Positions 36,451 to 45,582 of a stretch of DNA of 64,000 nt are shown here, piece by piece. The stretch comes from HGW-17 sp964516435. GTDB taxonomy: Bacteria; Myxococcota_A; Polyangia; HGW-17. Numbering within the stretch: the first letter of the stretch is position 1; the number at the start of each line of letters is the position of its first letter. The notes under the pieces were generated by a model, which worked only from the letters and a program-made list of their open reading frames with translations, did not search any database and was not told the DNA's origin. The stretch spans positions 129,376-193,375 of the forward strand of contig CAZEZP010000078.1 of assembly GCA_964516435.1 (NCBI GenBank), given 5' to 3'. The position numbers were made by a program, and so were the translations under genes.

Positions 36451-37662
36451 ATGAGCGGACGCAAGGATTACCCGGTGTATTCGAGCCAGTTGGAACAAGT
36501 GGTGGGCCGATTGCGCGGTCAGATGCAAAACCAGCGGCAGGAACTGAAACGGCAGATGGATGCGAAGATTTCCAGCATGCAGAGCCAGATGCAGGGATAT
36601 GTGAAACAGCGGGTGAATTTTTTGCATCAAAACATCCAGCAGGTGGAAGCGAATTTTCAACGTGATCTGCAAAACATGCAAGGCAGATTGCAATCGTCCA
36701 TAGATGCTGTACGGCGTCACGTGGATGCTTCCATTGGAAAGTTGCGCCAAGAACTGCGTCTCGAGCGTGAAAACAGGCAGAAAACTGCAGAAGAATGGAT
36801 GCGGGTACAGGAGTTTCTGCTCACGGAGCTCGATCGGCTCCAGGCAGGCCGTTTTCGTCCGGTGGAAGCGCAGAAGCATGTGCAGATGCGGGAGTTGATG
36901 CAACAGAACATGGCCAGCGGGAATTTCGAAGCCGTCATTGGTCAGGTGCAGGCCCTCTACGTCGATTCCTTCGCCCTGCGCGCGGAACTGGAAATCGTCA
37001 ACCAGCAGGCGGCGCAGATGGAAATGGAAATCCGGCAGGGCATGGAGTTTCTTGCGCAGGCGCTCCAGAATCCGGTTTTGCGGCAGGAATACGGCACATC
37101 CGAAGGCGGGAAGGAACCGGTGGAAATCGACCTGCGCTTCTGGGCCGAGGAAGCCTGGAAGGATTTGGAGTCGAGACAGGTCCAGTTGCAGGATGCCGTG
37201 CGGGACATGTCCCGGTTCGATATCGATGCGCTCCGGCAACTTCGCGAGAGCGTCGAAGCCACCTTGCAACTGCATGCGGAAGCGATGGAAGAAGGCTTGC
37301 GTCGCCATTTTCTGCACATAGCTAGCATGGATCGGCAGGAAAGCATCGTCGAGGCGCTGGCACGCCAGGGCTTCGAGGTCATCGACAACTTCTTCGAGCA
37401 GGATGACGAGCGAAAAGCCAATGTACTGCTGCTGGAAAACGCCTCGGGAGAAAAGATCCTGGTGCGGGTGGTGCCCACCAGGGATGGAGAGAACATCAAG
37501 ATCAGTTTCAGTTCGCTCAATCCCGTGACTCATGGTTCCCGCATGCGGGCACTCAACCAGGCCATCGGCGTTCAGCCGAGGGAAGAACCCGGCTACGAGA
37601 CACGGCCGGCGCCGCCCGAGGATTTCGATTTGGAGCGCTATCGCGTGAAACAGAAGGCATGA
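36451..37662 (+). CDS. coiled-coil protein with C-terminal restriction-like fold candidate, 403 aa
   Basis: Residues 1-~300 are heptad-rich and Gln-rich (LRGQMQNQRQELKRQMDAKI), a long coiled coil. The last ~90 residues form a small alpha/beta domain (ESIVEALARQGFEVIDNFFEQ, then ANVLLLENASGEKILVRVVP) of unknown family. TTGGAGG upstream supports the start. The start of the next gene overlaps its stop by four bases. Perhaps a structural or sensor subunit of the island's complex. Confidence 0.6.
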   Translation: MSGRKDYPVYSSQLEQVVGRLRGQMQNQRQELKRQMDAKISSMQSQMQGYVKQRVNFLHQNIQQVEANFQRDLQNMQGRLQSSIDAVRRHVDASIGKLRQELRLERENRQKTAEEWMRVQEFLLTELDRLQAGRFRPVEAQKHVQMRELMQQNMASGNFEAVIGQVQALYVDSFALRAELEIVNQQAAQMEMEIRQGMEFLAQALQNPVLRQEYGTSEGGKEPVEIDLRFWAEEAWKDLESRQVQLQDAVRDMSRFDIDALRQLRESVEATLQLHAEAMEEGLRRHFLHIASMDRQESIVEALARQGFEVIDNFFEQDDERKANVLLLENASGEKILVRVVPTRDGENIKISFSSLNPVTHGSRMRALNQAIGVQPREEPGYETRPAPPEDFDLERYRVKQKA

Positions 37663-38234
37663 TCATGACTTTTTTGCGTGTGGCCGATTTTTGCCACAAA
37701 ACCACGGCGTTCGGTCCGCAGCCCGCCTGTGTGCTGTGGCTGCAGGGCTGCACCCGCACCTGCCCGGGCTGCATCGCTCCGATGTGGCAGGATCCGGCCG
37801 GCGGTCAGGAGCATTCCGTGGCAAAGGTGCATTCCTGGATCGAGCAGTCTGATATGCCCGTGCTGGTGGTCTCGGGGGGAGAGCCCCTGGATCAATGGCA
37901 AGGATTGCATGAACTCATGCGCACAACGTCCCGGGACGCACGAAGCGCCATTTTATATACGGGATACACCTATACGGAATTATTGCAGCATTCAGGCTTT
38001 CAATCGCTCATTCCATTTTTTGATTTGCTCATTTGCGGCCCATACATCGAGGAATTGAACGATTCGAAAGGCCTTCGGGGTTCTTCCAACCAGGAGTTGA
38101 TATTCCGGACGGCGCGCTTCGAGGCATGGCGGGAATGGTTCGTTTCCGGTGCGCGCACGCTGGAAGTGGAAATCCGCTCCGATTTCGTGCGCATGACGGG
38201 GATTCCCCCGGCAGGCATGCACCTGAATTTCTGA
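37659..38234 (+). CDS. radical SAM activase-like protein (NrdG/PflA group), 191 aa
   Basis: Small 4Fe-4S protein with the radical-SAM cluster motif CxxxCxxC at C31, C35 and C38 (QGCTRTCPGC) and the SAM-binding VVSGGEPL. Length and motif spacing match the single-domain activases such as NrdG. No glycyl-radical partner is in the window, so it may act on another protein or a small molecule in the island. Two in-frame starts, 37659 and 37665, overlap or abut the upstream stop. Its presence between a coiled-coil protein and a tandem AAA+ is unusual. Confidence 0.85.
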   Translation: MIMTFLRVADFCHKTTAFGPQPACVLWLQGCTRTCPGCIAPMWQDPAGGQEHSVAKVHSWIEQSDMPVLVVSGGEPLDQWQGLHELMRTTSRDARSAILYTGYTYTELLQHSGFQSLIPFFDLLICGPYIEELNDSKGLRGSSNQELIFRTARFEAWREWFVSGARTLEVEIRSDFVRMTGIPPAGMHLNF

Positions 38235-38250
38235 GAGGCGGTGAGATTCG

Positions 38251-40800
38251 ATGGCACAGTCCCAGGAACAGGCATTTGCGCTATTGAGTGATTATTCCCG
38301 GCGCATCTTTTTGTTCAACGGAAAAACCAAGGATTATTTCCTCATGCCCGATGGGCGTTACATGCGCTTTGAATTGGTACTTCATGAATATCTCAAAAAA
38401 GAATTGAATTATGATATTGTCGCTTTTGTTGATCATAATGGGCTCTTTTTCTGGGATGAAGAATCTGCCAGAGAAGCCATGCAGGCCAAAAGCCGCCGGG
38501 AGAAACCGCGCCCGGCATCCATTCGCGGCCTCATGAAACGCCCGAAAGGAATCACGACGCGTCCGCCAGCGGAAGCGGAAGCGCCAGCCCCCGTGCAGTG
38601 GCGCTATGATTTTGCGGGCGATGCGCGCATGCTGCTGCCGCAGGTGATGGGCATCCTCCAGCGGGACATTTCGGCGGCCGTGGTGGTGCTGGAGCGCAGC
38701 CTGCTGTTCAACATCCACCCGCAGGATCCCGTTTTTTTCAATTTTCGCGGCTTCCTGTGCGATACGATGACGTTTTTCCCGCACGATAACCGCAATCTCA
38801 TGATATTTGCAGAAAACACCGAAAACATTCAGGACCTGGCGCGCCAGTTTGGAGAAATGGGTCTGGGAGACCTGTTTTTTACCCGGGAAAACAGCCAGAG
38901 CGACGGCAAGGCTGGATTCGCCTACATCGGTCCGCCGGGAAGAGAGGAATGCCGGCGGCTTTTTTCCTGGTTCCGGGTGGTCAAACAGCGGCCTGTCCAC
39001 CTGCCGGATGCCGATGCCATGGGGGTGCTGGCAGCGTCGTGGTCAAAAGAAAAAAATCAAGGTCTGCATGTTCTAGCGGCGAGACTGGAAAAGGTTCGGG
39101 AGTTTCGCCTGGATTCAGTTGAGGAAAAATTGGAGATGAAGGCCGAAAAGAGCGCGCAGGAATTGCTCGACGACCTGGTAGGCATGGAGGAAGTCAAGAA
39201 ACAGGTTCTGTTGCAACTGGCCACCCTGAACCGGGAGGAAGCGAAAAAGGAGGATGCCAAAAAAGAAGAGATGTTCTGGCCGAAAAGGCTGGGCGCACAG
39301 AAAACCACCGGAACCCACCCTTACCTGGATCATTTCGCATTGCTTGGCAATCCGGGAACCGGCAAGACCACTGTGGCCCGCATCATCGGAAAACTTTTGC
39401 AGGAACGGGGGCTTCTGGAAACGGGGCATTTCATCGGCGTGACACGGGGAGACCTGGTGGGGGAATACGTGGGAAGCACGGCCGTGAAGACCCGCCAGGT
39501 GCTGGAGCGGGCCATGGGAGGCGTGCTCTTCATCGATGAGGCGTACTCCCTGTACAAAGGTGAGAGCGATACATTCGGGCAGGAGTGCATCGATACGCTC
39601 ATCGAGGCGATGGAGACGCAGCGCGGGCGTTTCGTGATGATCCTGGCCGGCTATCCCAACGAGATGCGCAGACTGATCGCCTCCAATCCCGGCTTCAGGA
39701 GGCGCGTAAAGGAAATCGTGATTCCGGATTATACGGATGCGCAACTGGCTGAAATCATGCGCCGGATGCTGGCGAAGGATGCCTGCGAATCCGACGTTCG
39801 GGAAAACCTCGATTTTTATGTGAAGAATCTGCTGGCCAACCGGACGGTGAGGAACGACTGGGGCAATGCAGGCGAAATCCGCCGGATTTGCGAAGATGCC
39901 CGCAAACGATGCGATGCCCGCAGGGGGAAGGAACTGTGTGCCCAGGATTTCGAGCATCCGGAATATTTCCAGCCGACTTCGGTCAGGACGGAAACGACGC
40001 TCGATGACCTGATTGGCATGGCGTCTCTCAAGCAGCATCTGAAGAAACTGTTCGTGAGTTTCAAGAGCAAGCAGAATCGGGGGCAGAAGGTGGACGTGGG
40101 GCATTATTTCTTCATTGGCAATCCGGGAACGGGGAAAACCACGGTCGCCCAGATTCTGGCCCGGGAACTGTATGCGCGCGGACTTTTGCGGACACCACGC
40201 TGTCTGGAGCATACGGCAATGGACTTCATTGGCCGGTACGTGGGGGAAACCGAAAACAGGACCCGGGAGATTTTCGAAAAGGCTTTGGGCGGCGTGCTGT
40301 TCATCGACGAGGCCCACCAGTTGGTGGATGCCACCCCCAGAGGTGAAACGTATTCCTATGGACAAGCGGTTCTCAAGACACTGGTGCCCTTGATGGAAAA
40401 TCACCGGCATGAAATTTCGGTCGTCTTTGCAGGCTATCCGCAGCAGATGAAGCGTTTGCTGGAATACGACCCCGGGATGAAGAGTCGCATTAAAAGTACA
40501 ATTCGATTTGAAGATTATAGTAATGAAGAACTTCTTCAAATATTTTTAATACAATTTAAAAAAGAATATCCAGACATGTCTTTCCCCCTGGAAATGCAGG
40601 CGCCGCTGGCGGATTTCTTTGGAAAAGTGCGTGCCCTGGAAAGGGAGAAGTTCGGCAATGCACGCATGGTGCGCAATTTCGTGGGAAAACTGGTGGACAC
40701 TTTGGAGTCGCGCTGGAACGAAGAGTCCGAAAGTGAAAAAAACATCTCAATGGCAGATCTGGAAAACGCCATGCAGGAATACATGCACCAGAATATGTGA
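38251..40800 (+). CDS. tandem AAA+ ATPase of the CbxX/CfxQ (SpoVK) type, 849 aa
   Basis: N-terminal 290 residues unknown. Two AAA+ modules follow, each with Walker A GNPGTGKTTVA (near 366 and 624), Walker B GVLFIDEAYSLY and GVLFIDEAHQLV (near 425 and 683) and the sensor region AGYPNEMRRL / AGYPQQMKRL. CbxX modules are remodelling ATPases; tandem versions occur in secretion and conflict systems. AT-rich patch at 40491-40572. Lies sixteen bases after the radical SAM gene and nine before the next gene, so it is firmly in the operon. Target unknown. Confidence 0.88.
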   Translation: MAQSQEQAFALLSDYSRRIFLFNGKTKDYFLMPDGRYMRFELVLHEYLKKELNYDIVAFVDHNGLFFWDEESAREAMQAKSRREKPRPASIRGLMKRPKGITTRPPAEAEAPAPVQWRYDFAGDARMLLPQVMGILQRDISAAVVVLERSLLFNIHPQDPVFFNFRGFLCDTMTFFPHDNRNLMIFAENTENIQDLARQFGEMGLGDLFFTRENSQSDGKAGFAYIGPPGREECRRLFSWFRVVKQRPVHLPDADAMGVLAASWSKEKNQGLHVLAARLEKVREFRLDSVEEKLEMKAEKSAQELLDDLVGMEEVKKQVLLQLATLNREEAKKEDAKKEEMFWPKRLGAQKTTGTHPYLDHFALLGNPGTGKTTVARIIGKLLQERGLLETGHFIGVTRGDLVGEYVGSTAVKTRQVLERAMGGVLFIDEAYSLYKGESDTFGQECIDTLIEAMETQRGRFVMILAGYPNEMRRLIASNPGFRRRVKEIVIPDYTDAQLAEIMRRMLAKDACESDVRENLDFYVKNLLANRTVRNDWGNAGEIRRICEDARKRCDARRGKELCAQDFEHPEYFQPTSVRTETTLDDLIGMASLKQHLKKLFVSFKSKQNRGQKVDVGHYFFIGNPGTGKTTVAQILARELYARGLLRTPRCLEHTAMDFIGRYVGETENRTREIFEKALGGVLFIDEAHQLVDATPRGETYSYGQAVLKTLVPLMENHRHEISVVFAGYPQQMKRLLEYDPGMKSRIKSTIRFEDYSNEELLQIFLIQFKKEYPDMSFPLEMQAPLADFFGKVRALEREKFGNARMVRNFVGKLVDTLESRWNEESESEKNISMADLENAMQEYMHQNM

Positions 40801-40809
40801 AGGTGAATC

Positions 40810-41403
40810 ATGTCGGATCCGAAACAGGCCTTTTTTCAGGAAATACGGAAAAGAATCCGCAACCATCCGGAAGGTGGCGTGCTGGAGGTCATGGATGCCA
40901 TCCTGAAACTTTTCAACATGCTTCCGCCGAGTCATTCCTGGGGGCAATCCGATGCCTGGATGGAAAAGTTCCAGAAATTGATCGTAGCCATCGATTTTTG
41001 CGTGCATTCGGCGGGAATGGAAACGGAAAAGCAGAAAATCGCGCAGTTGCAGGAAAAGATTGAAAAAAACCAGAATGAGAAAAAAGCACTTGAAGATACG
41101 ATTCAAAATTTGGAAAATACGCTGGGATTGGAAAACAAGACGCTGGCCGATTTGCGCGCACTCCTGGAGCAATTGCAGAGCATCGAATTCTTTTTGTCAG
41201 CAAACGAGTCCGTGCGCGTCTTGAGAGATCGGCTCAAGGACGACCAGCAGTTTTGCGTTTCGCTTCCGCAATGGCGCAAGGAGTATGAGAAAGACATGGA
41301 AAAAGCCCTGCAGCATCTCACGGAAGCCGAAAAGATCGTGCAAGTCATCAGCGAGGAATTCGAGCGGCATACCCGGGAAATCCAGGAACGCAACGGAAGG
41401 TAA
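40810..41403 (+). CDS. coiled-coil protein, 197 aa
   Basis: Acidic and Lys/Glu-rich, with a long heptad section (EKIEKNQNEKKALEDTIQ; TLGLENKTLADLRALLEQL). No membrane segment or enzyme motif. Nine bases after the AAA+ gene and nine before the phosphatase, so co-translated. Likely structural or adaptor subunit of the complex. Its function cannot be read from the sequence. Confidence 0.65.
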   Translation: MSDPKQAFFQEIRKRIRNHPEGGVLEVMDAILKLFNMLPPSHSWGQSDAWMEKFQKLIVAIDFCVHSAGMETEKQKIAQLQEKIEKNQNEKKALEDTIQNLENTLGLENKTLADLRALLEQLQSIEFFLSANESVRVLRDRLKDDQQFCVSLPQWRKEYEKDMEKALQHLTEAEKIVQVISEEFERHTREIQERNGR

Positions 41404-41412
41404 GGAGAAAGA

Positions 41413-43185
41413 ATGCTATTCGAGATGAAAGAACTCAGTGCTGAAGAATTTGAAGAGCGGGTCGCCTTCTGGAGTGAGCGGCTGAATAGCAATCGGGTGA
41501 AATGTACGCCCGGCCATATGCGCTATTACATCGCCGCGCCCCGGCAATCGGAACTGGTGCTGGTCCAGAATGTGGCGGGTTTTTCCCAATGTTTTCTGGA
41601 AAAAGCAGATTTTTCACCCCTTTCCAGGATTCTTCCCACGGGAAAGGAACTCATTCGCCGGCTACTCGATGGGGATTCCGAAGAACGCCGGATTCTGGAA
41701 ACGCTGGCGGATGCGCTGGATCAACTCGGTTCATACAACCGGCATGTTTTCTGGCTGGATCCCGATCTGATCCTGTGGGATGGCAGCCGCATCCTGTTTC
41801 ATCCTTTCGCGTGGCCCCAGATGTTCGTTTCCGACGAAACCGTCGTCAATCCGGAAATCCGGAACCAGTATGGCTACAAGATGGCCGTAAAAAATCCACG
41901 GATTGCCGCAGGCCAGATCGACAGCGACCTGGAGCGGGTCGCCTTCCTGTATTTTTTGCTGGAGTTGCTTTTCCCCGAGGTTCCATTCCGGAAAATGGAC
42001 CGGACCATGATCCCCAAATTCCTCAAGTATTTTTCGAGGGCAGGTGTGTTTATGAAAAAATTTTTGTCGCGCTGGTTTGGAAAATCGCAAAATGAAAAGA
42101 TTGCGGAAAAACCGCGGGAGATGCTTCAGGGCATCATCGGCGCGGCCAAGAACAATCCGCTGGCGCCACTTCCCTATCAGGAAGCGCGATATGAATGCGA
42201 GTATGATGTGCGCCGCGGGAGACACAAGAAGGGAACGCACAGCGAAGACGAATATGAAGTGATTGAATCCGGAAAGCACGAGAAGAGCCGGTATTTCATC
42301 TTCGTGAGCGATGGCGTGAGCACGGCGGATTTCGGGGATGGGGACGGCATGGTCCGTTTCCTGCGCGATCAGGTGCAAAATCAGAAGGAACAGATTGCAT
42401 CCTTCCTGGATTCATTGCCCACGGATGATGCAAGGAAGTTTGCGGAAGAAAGCCGCTCTTTTCTGCTTGATTTGTGCCGCAAATTGAATGAGGCCGCTAT
42501 TGAAAAACTCAATGAGCAACTGAAAAAGGAAAGCAAATCGGCCGAAGACATCCAGCATCCCATGAGCGCCACGCTCGTGCTGGGCGTGGTGTGCGGCAAC
42601 TGGGTGCATTTCGTTCACATGGGCGACAGCGAGGTGATTTTCGTGCGGGGTGCAGATGCGTACATTCTGAATACGCCGCACAACGGGCTGCGCGACCGGC
42701 TTCTCGAAGAAGCGGCCCATGCGCAGGAAATCCGCTCCCGCGTCGATGGGGACGAAGAACTGACGCTCGTCATTCCGGAATTTTCCATCGAGCAGGGGCG
42801 ATTCGTCTCCAGTCTGGATGCCAATGCCCTGGAAAGTGTTTCCCTGTATCTGCAGAAGGGGGATTTGCTGCTGTTCTGCACGGATGGCCTGCTCAGTTGT
42901 CTGGGACACAATCCCGCCCAGCGGGAGGATGCCCTTCCGGAGTTGCTTCGCATCCTGCGGGAAACCGATGCGCTTCCTTTCTATGACCGGATCCAGAAGT
43001 TGCTCGATGAAGCCAAGAAAACGGGGGAAGACGACGTGGCCGTGGTGGGACTGAAGAACATGGGACTGCCCGTTGCAACTTTGGCATCGGGGCAGGAAAA
43101 GGAAAGGGAGAAGCCAGGTTCCAGGGAAAAGGAATCCAGTATTTCTATTACAATCAGGGATTCAAAAAAAGAACGTAAATTATAA
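41413..43185 (+). CDS. PP2C family protein phosphatase with N-terminal extension, 590 aa
   Basis: The C-terminal half is a PP2C/PPM domain: FVSDGVST near residue 297 (catalytic Asp-Gly), then PMSATLVLGVV, VHMGDSEVIF, LLFCTDGLLS and GEDDVAVV, giving the metal-binding aspartates expected for a Ser/Thr phosphatase. The N-terminal ~230 residues are unrecognised, with VFWLDPDLILWDGSR. In the TerY-P triads described for Ter-associated systems, PP2C, VWA and kinase occur together, as here. Probably reverses phosphorylation by the kinase three genes downstream. Confidence 0.85.
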   Translation: MLFEMKELSAEEFEERVAFWSERLNSNRVKCTPGHMRYYIAAPRQSELVLVQNVAGFSQCFLEKADFSPLSRILPTGKELIRRLLDGDSEERRILETLADALDQLGSYNRHVFWLDPDLILWDGSRILFHPFAWPQMFVSDETVVNPEIRNQYGYKMAVKNPRIAAGQIDSDLERVAFLYFLLELLFPEVPFRKMDRTMIPKFLKYFSRAGVFMKKFLSRWFGKSQNEKIAEKPREMLQGIIGAAKNNPLAPLPYQEARYECEYDVRRGRHKKGTHSEDEYEVIESGKHEKSRYFIFVSDGVSTADFGDGDGMVRFLRDQVQNQKEQIASFLDSLPTDDARKFAEESRSFLLDLCRKLNEAAIEKLNEQLKKESKSAEDIQHPMSATLVLGVVCGNWVHFVHMGDSEVIFVRGADAYILNTPHNGLRDRLLEEAAHAQEIRSRVDGDEELTLVIPEFSIEQGRFVSSLDANALESVSLYLQKGDLLLFCTDGLLSCLGHNPAQREDALPELLRILRETDALPFYDRIQKLLDEAKKTGEDDVAVVGLKNMGLPVATLASGQEKEREKPGSREKESSISITIRDSKKERKL

Positions 43186-43208
43186 TAAATATAAAGGAGA
43201 TTTGAAGC

Positions 43209-44513
43209 ATGTCGGAAGGAAAAGTCATTCTCACCATGTATTCCAACCCGGATTACCTTCCGGGCAACCAGGTAGACCAGGTCATCGAGGGGGTGCTGGT
43301 CGTGGAGCCGCCGACGTCCAGCCAGAACGTCCAGACGGGCACGGATCTCGTGCTGCTGCTCGACTCCAGCGGTTCCATGAATGAAGCCTACTATGACGTG
43401 GGCATGTCCAAGCGCCAGAAGGTGGTGGAAGCCGTCCGTTCGCTTCTGCCGCTCATGTCGGATCTGGATACGCTGACATTCATCAGTTTCAATACAGGCG
43501 CTACTTTGTTGCTGGATCATGAGCGCAGGTCGGCATCCACCCGCATCGAAACCTGCCTGCAGGAATACATGGGCCAGGATGGCGGCACCAATTTCGAAGC
43601 CGCCATGCAGGTAGCCAGCACGGTGTGCCAGAACCGGGTCAACCCCGTTACCCGGCTCATTTTTTTGACGGATGGGCACGCATATGGCGGCAACCCCCAG
43701 CGGGCCGTTGAAATTGCCGGGCGTATGGCCAGTCAGGGAATCATGATCGATTCCATGGGCATTGGCGCCGAATTCAATTTCGATTACATGCGTCAGTTTT
43801 CCGCCCTCTGTGCTGGCATCACGGAAAACCTCGCCCGGGAGGCCAATCCGCAGGTGATATTCCGCAACATCCTGCGTTCCGGCCAGCGCACGATAGCTGC
43901 CAACCTCCAGTTGCAGGTGTTTTTCGGGAATCACGTGCGCGACGTGGAAATCTACCAGTGCGCGCCCGAAAAGCGCTCGCTGTCCGCCTCTTCCACCACG
44001 AGTGCCCATGGGACGTTCTACCAGATGCTCATCGGGGATTTGTCCATGGGAAATCCCAAGCAGTTCGTCATGCGCTGCCATGCGGACCTGCCGGATGCCT
44101 CCTATGTCAAACTGGCGGATATCCTGGTTACCTACCGGGATCCCGCGACCGGCAACCCGGGAAAGATGGAAATCGCCTGGACGATCAACCTGTCGAAAGA
44201 CGACAAAAACGTGCGCTATGACAGTTTCGTGCGCGACTGCCTGCGGGAAGTGGAACTGCTCATTGGTCTGGAACAGGCCTTGCGCCTCTACCAGAATGGC
44301 AACATCGCCGAGTGCCTGAAGAAAATGGACGGTCTGATCAAGGATGCCCGGAGCCTGGGCGACGTGGAGCAGGAGCGCATGCTGAGAAAGGCTTTTGAAA
44401 AGGTTCAGCGCAACGAGAATCTTTCCCAGGAGGAACTCAACCGGATGCTACATCGCTCCTCGCGATCGAGCCGGGTGCGCACGACACAGCCGAAGAATAC
44501 ATCCACGTTGTAA
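43209..44513 (+). CDS. VWA domain protein (TerY-like), 434 aa
   Basis: VWA fold with an intact MIDAS: DLVLLLDSSGSM (Asp-x-Ser-x-Ser near residue 53), DGGTNFEAAM (Thr near 125) and LIFLTDGHAYGG (Asp near 154). The C-terminal part is beta-rich and ends in a helical segment. AAAGGAG precedes the start. Such proteins bind divalent cations and partner proteins; with PP2C and kinase they form the TerY-P triad. Cytoplasmic, with no signal peptide. Confidence 0.88.
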   Translation: MSEGKVILTMYSNPDYLPGNQVDQVIEGVLVVEPPTSSQNVQTGTDLVLLLDSSGSMNEAYYDVGMSKRQKVVEAVRSLLPLMSDLDTLTFISFNTGATLLLDHERRSASTRIETCLQEYMGQDGGTNFEAAMQVASTVCQNRVNPVTRLIFLTDGHAYGGNPQRAVEIAGRMASQGIMIDSMGIGAEFNFDYMRQFSALCAGITENLAREANPQVIFRNILRSGQRTIAANLQLQVFFGNHVRDVEIYQCAPEKRSLSASSTTSAHGTFYQMLIGDLSMGNPKQFVMRCHADLPDASYVKLADILVTYRDPATGNPGKMEIAWTINLSKDDKNVRYDSFVRDCLREVELLIGLEQALRLYQNGNIAECLKKMDGLIKDARSLGDVEQERMLRKAFEKVQRNENLSQEELNRMLHRSSRSSRVRTTQPKNTSTL

Positions 44514-44525
44514 TCGAGGTGTTGC

Positions 44526-45581
44526 ATGACGCAGAAAGCCTTTCTTTGTGCGGGCACTTCATCGAACAACTATTTATTCAACCCATTTTATCCAGAAACG
44601 GACGTAGAATGGACCATTCCGGAGAACTTTCCGGAAGAAAACGTTCAACTTCACAAGGATGAGAACGGACATCTGCACATCCAGTGCAAGGAAGCCGATG
44701 ATGTCTATGTTTTCATCTGCAACCGGGGGGACATGAAACAGGAAATCGAGAGCCGGTTTGTACGGTTGCCGGAAGTCCTGGAGATTCCCGTGAATGGTTC
44801 CTGGCAGTTCCCGCTTTTGGACGGTGCCGTTTCTCTGCAATGCGAGATGCTGCCGGAAATCGGTCGTCTGGAGCGTTCGCAGGCCGGAAATGAATGGAAA
44901 CTGATGCCTTTGCAAGAAGGATATGCCACATGCACCTGCGTATGGGGTGAAGAAAAAAAATATAAAGTGCAGTCCCAGTTCCGGCTGCGTATCATCCAGG
45001 TATCCACGTACTTCGCTCCGTCCGAATCGAGCCGTCCCGGAATTTTGGCTTCCCCGGACAATGCGAGGGATTCCCTTTCGGCGGCCGCAGATTCTCGGCA
45101 AACGGGGCAGGAAGCATCCGGAAAAACCGGGATACAGGCGCAGGATTCCGATTCTCCGGCGGATTCCCTGGCATCCCCCAATTCTTTATCGGGAAGTTGG
45201 ACGGGAAGCATCGATGCCGTTCCAGAGTTGCGCGGCCCCGTTTTTCTGGTCGTGCGGAAAAAAAATGGAACGGAAGAAATTTCGCGCCATTCCGTGGGAT
45301 TGGGAAAGAGTCTCGTCGTGGGTAGGGCTTCCGGATCGGCGCCGCTGGCCGTGGATGTGGATCTCGCTCCCCATCTTTCCAGGGAGAACCGGGACCTGTG
45401 TTCCCGCAACCAGTTGCGCGTATTCATTTCCAACAACCGGGTATACGTGAAAAACATTGGAAGCGTGGATGTCGAACTGGATGACGGAAAACTGCTGCCG
45501 GCCGGACAGGGGATGTTTCTGGCCGTTGGCCGACAGTTGGAAATCGCAGGAGAGATTGCGCTGACGCTGCAGGAAGGATGA
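44526..45581 (+). CDS. protein with C-terminal FHA-like domain, 351 aa
   Basis: Residues 1-160 form a beta-rich domain of unknown family. A Ser/Pro-rich linker follows (about 170-235), then a C-terminal FHA-like domain (VGLGKSLVVGRASGS; HLSRENRDLCSRNQLRVF; VYVKNIGSVDVELDDGKL) that would bind phosphothreonine. The order VWA, FHA protein, kinase fits a phosphorylation-recognition step. The two-base gap before the kinase start suggests coupling. FHA assignment by motif and beta pattern, moderate confidence. Confidence 0.7.
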   Translation: MTQKAFLCAGTSSNNYLFNPFYPETDVEWTIPENFPEENVQLHKDENGHLHIQCKEADDVYVFICNRGDMKQEIESRFVRLPEVLEIPVNGSWQFPLLDGAVSLQCEMLPEIGRLERSQAGNEWKLMPLQEGYATCTCVWGEEKKYKVQSQFRLRIIQVSTYFAPSESSRPGILASPDNARDSLSAAADSRQTGQEASGKTGIQAQDSDSPADSLASPNSLSGSWTGSIDAVPELRGPVFLVVRKKNGTEEISRHSVGLGKSLVVGRASGSAPLAVDVDLAPHLSRENRDLCSRNQLRVFISNNRVYVKNIGSVDVELDDGKLLPAGQGMFLAVGRQLEIAGEIALTLQEG

Positions 45582-45582
45582 C

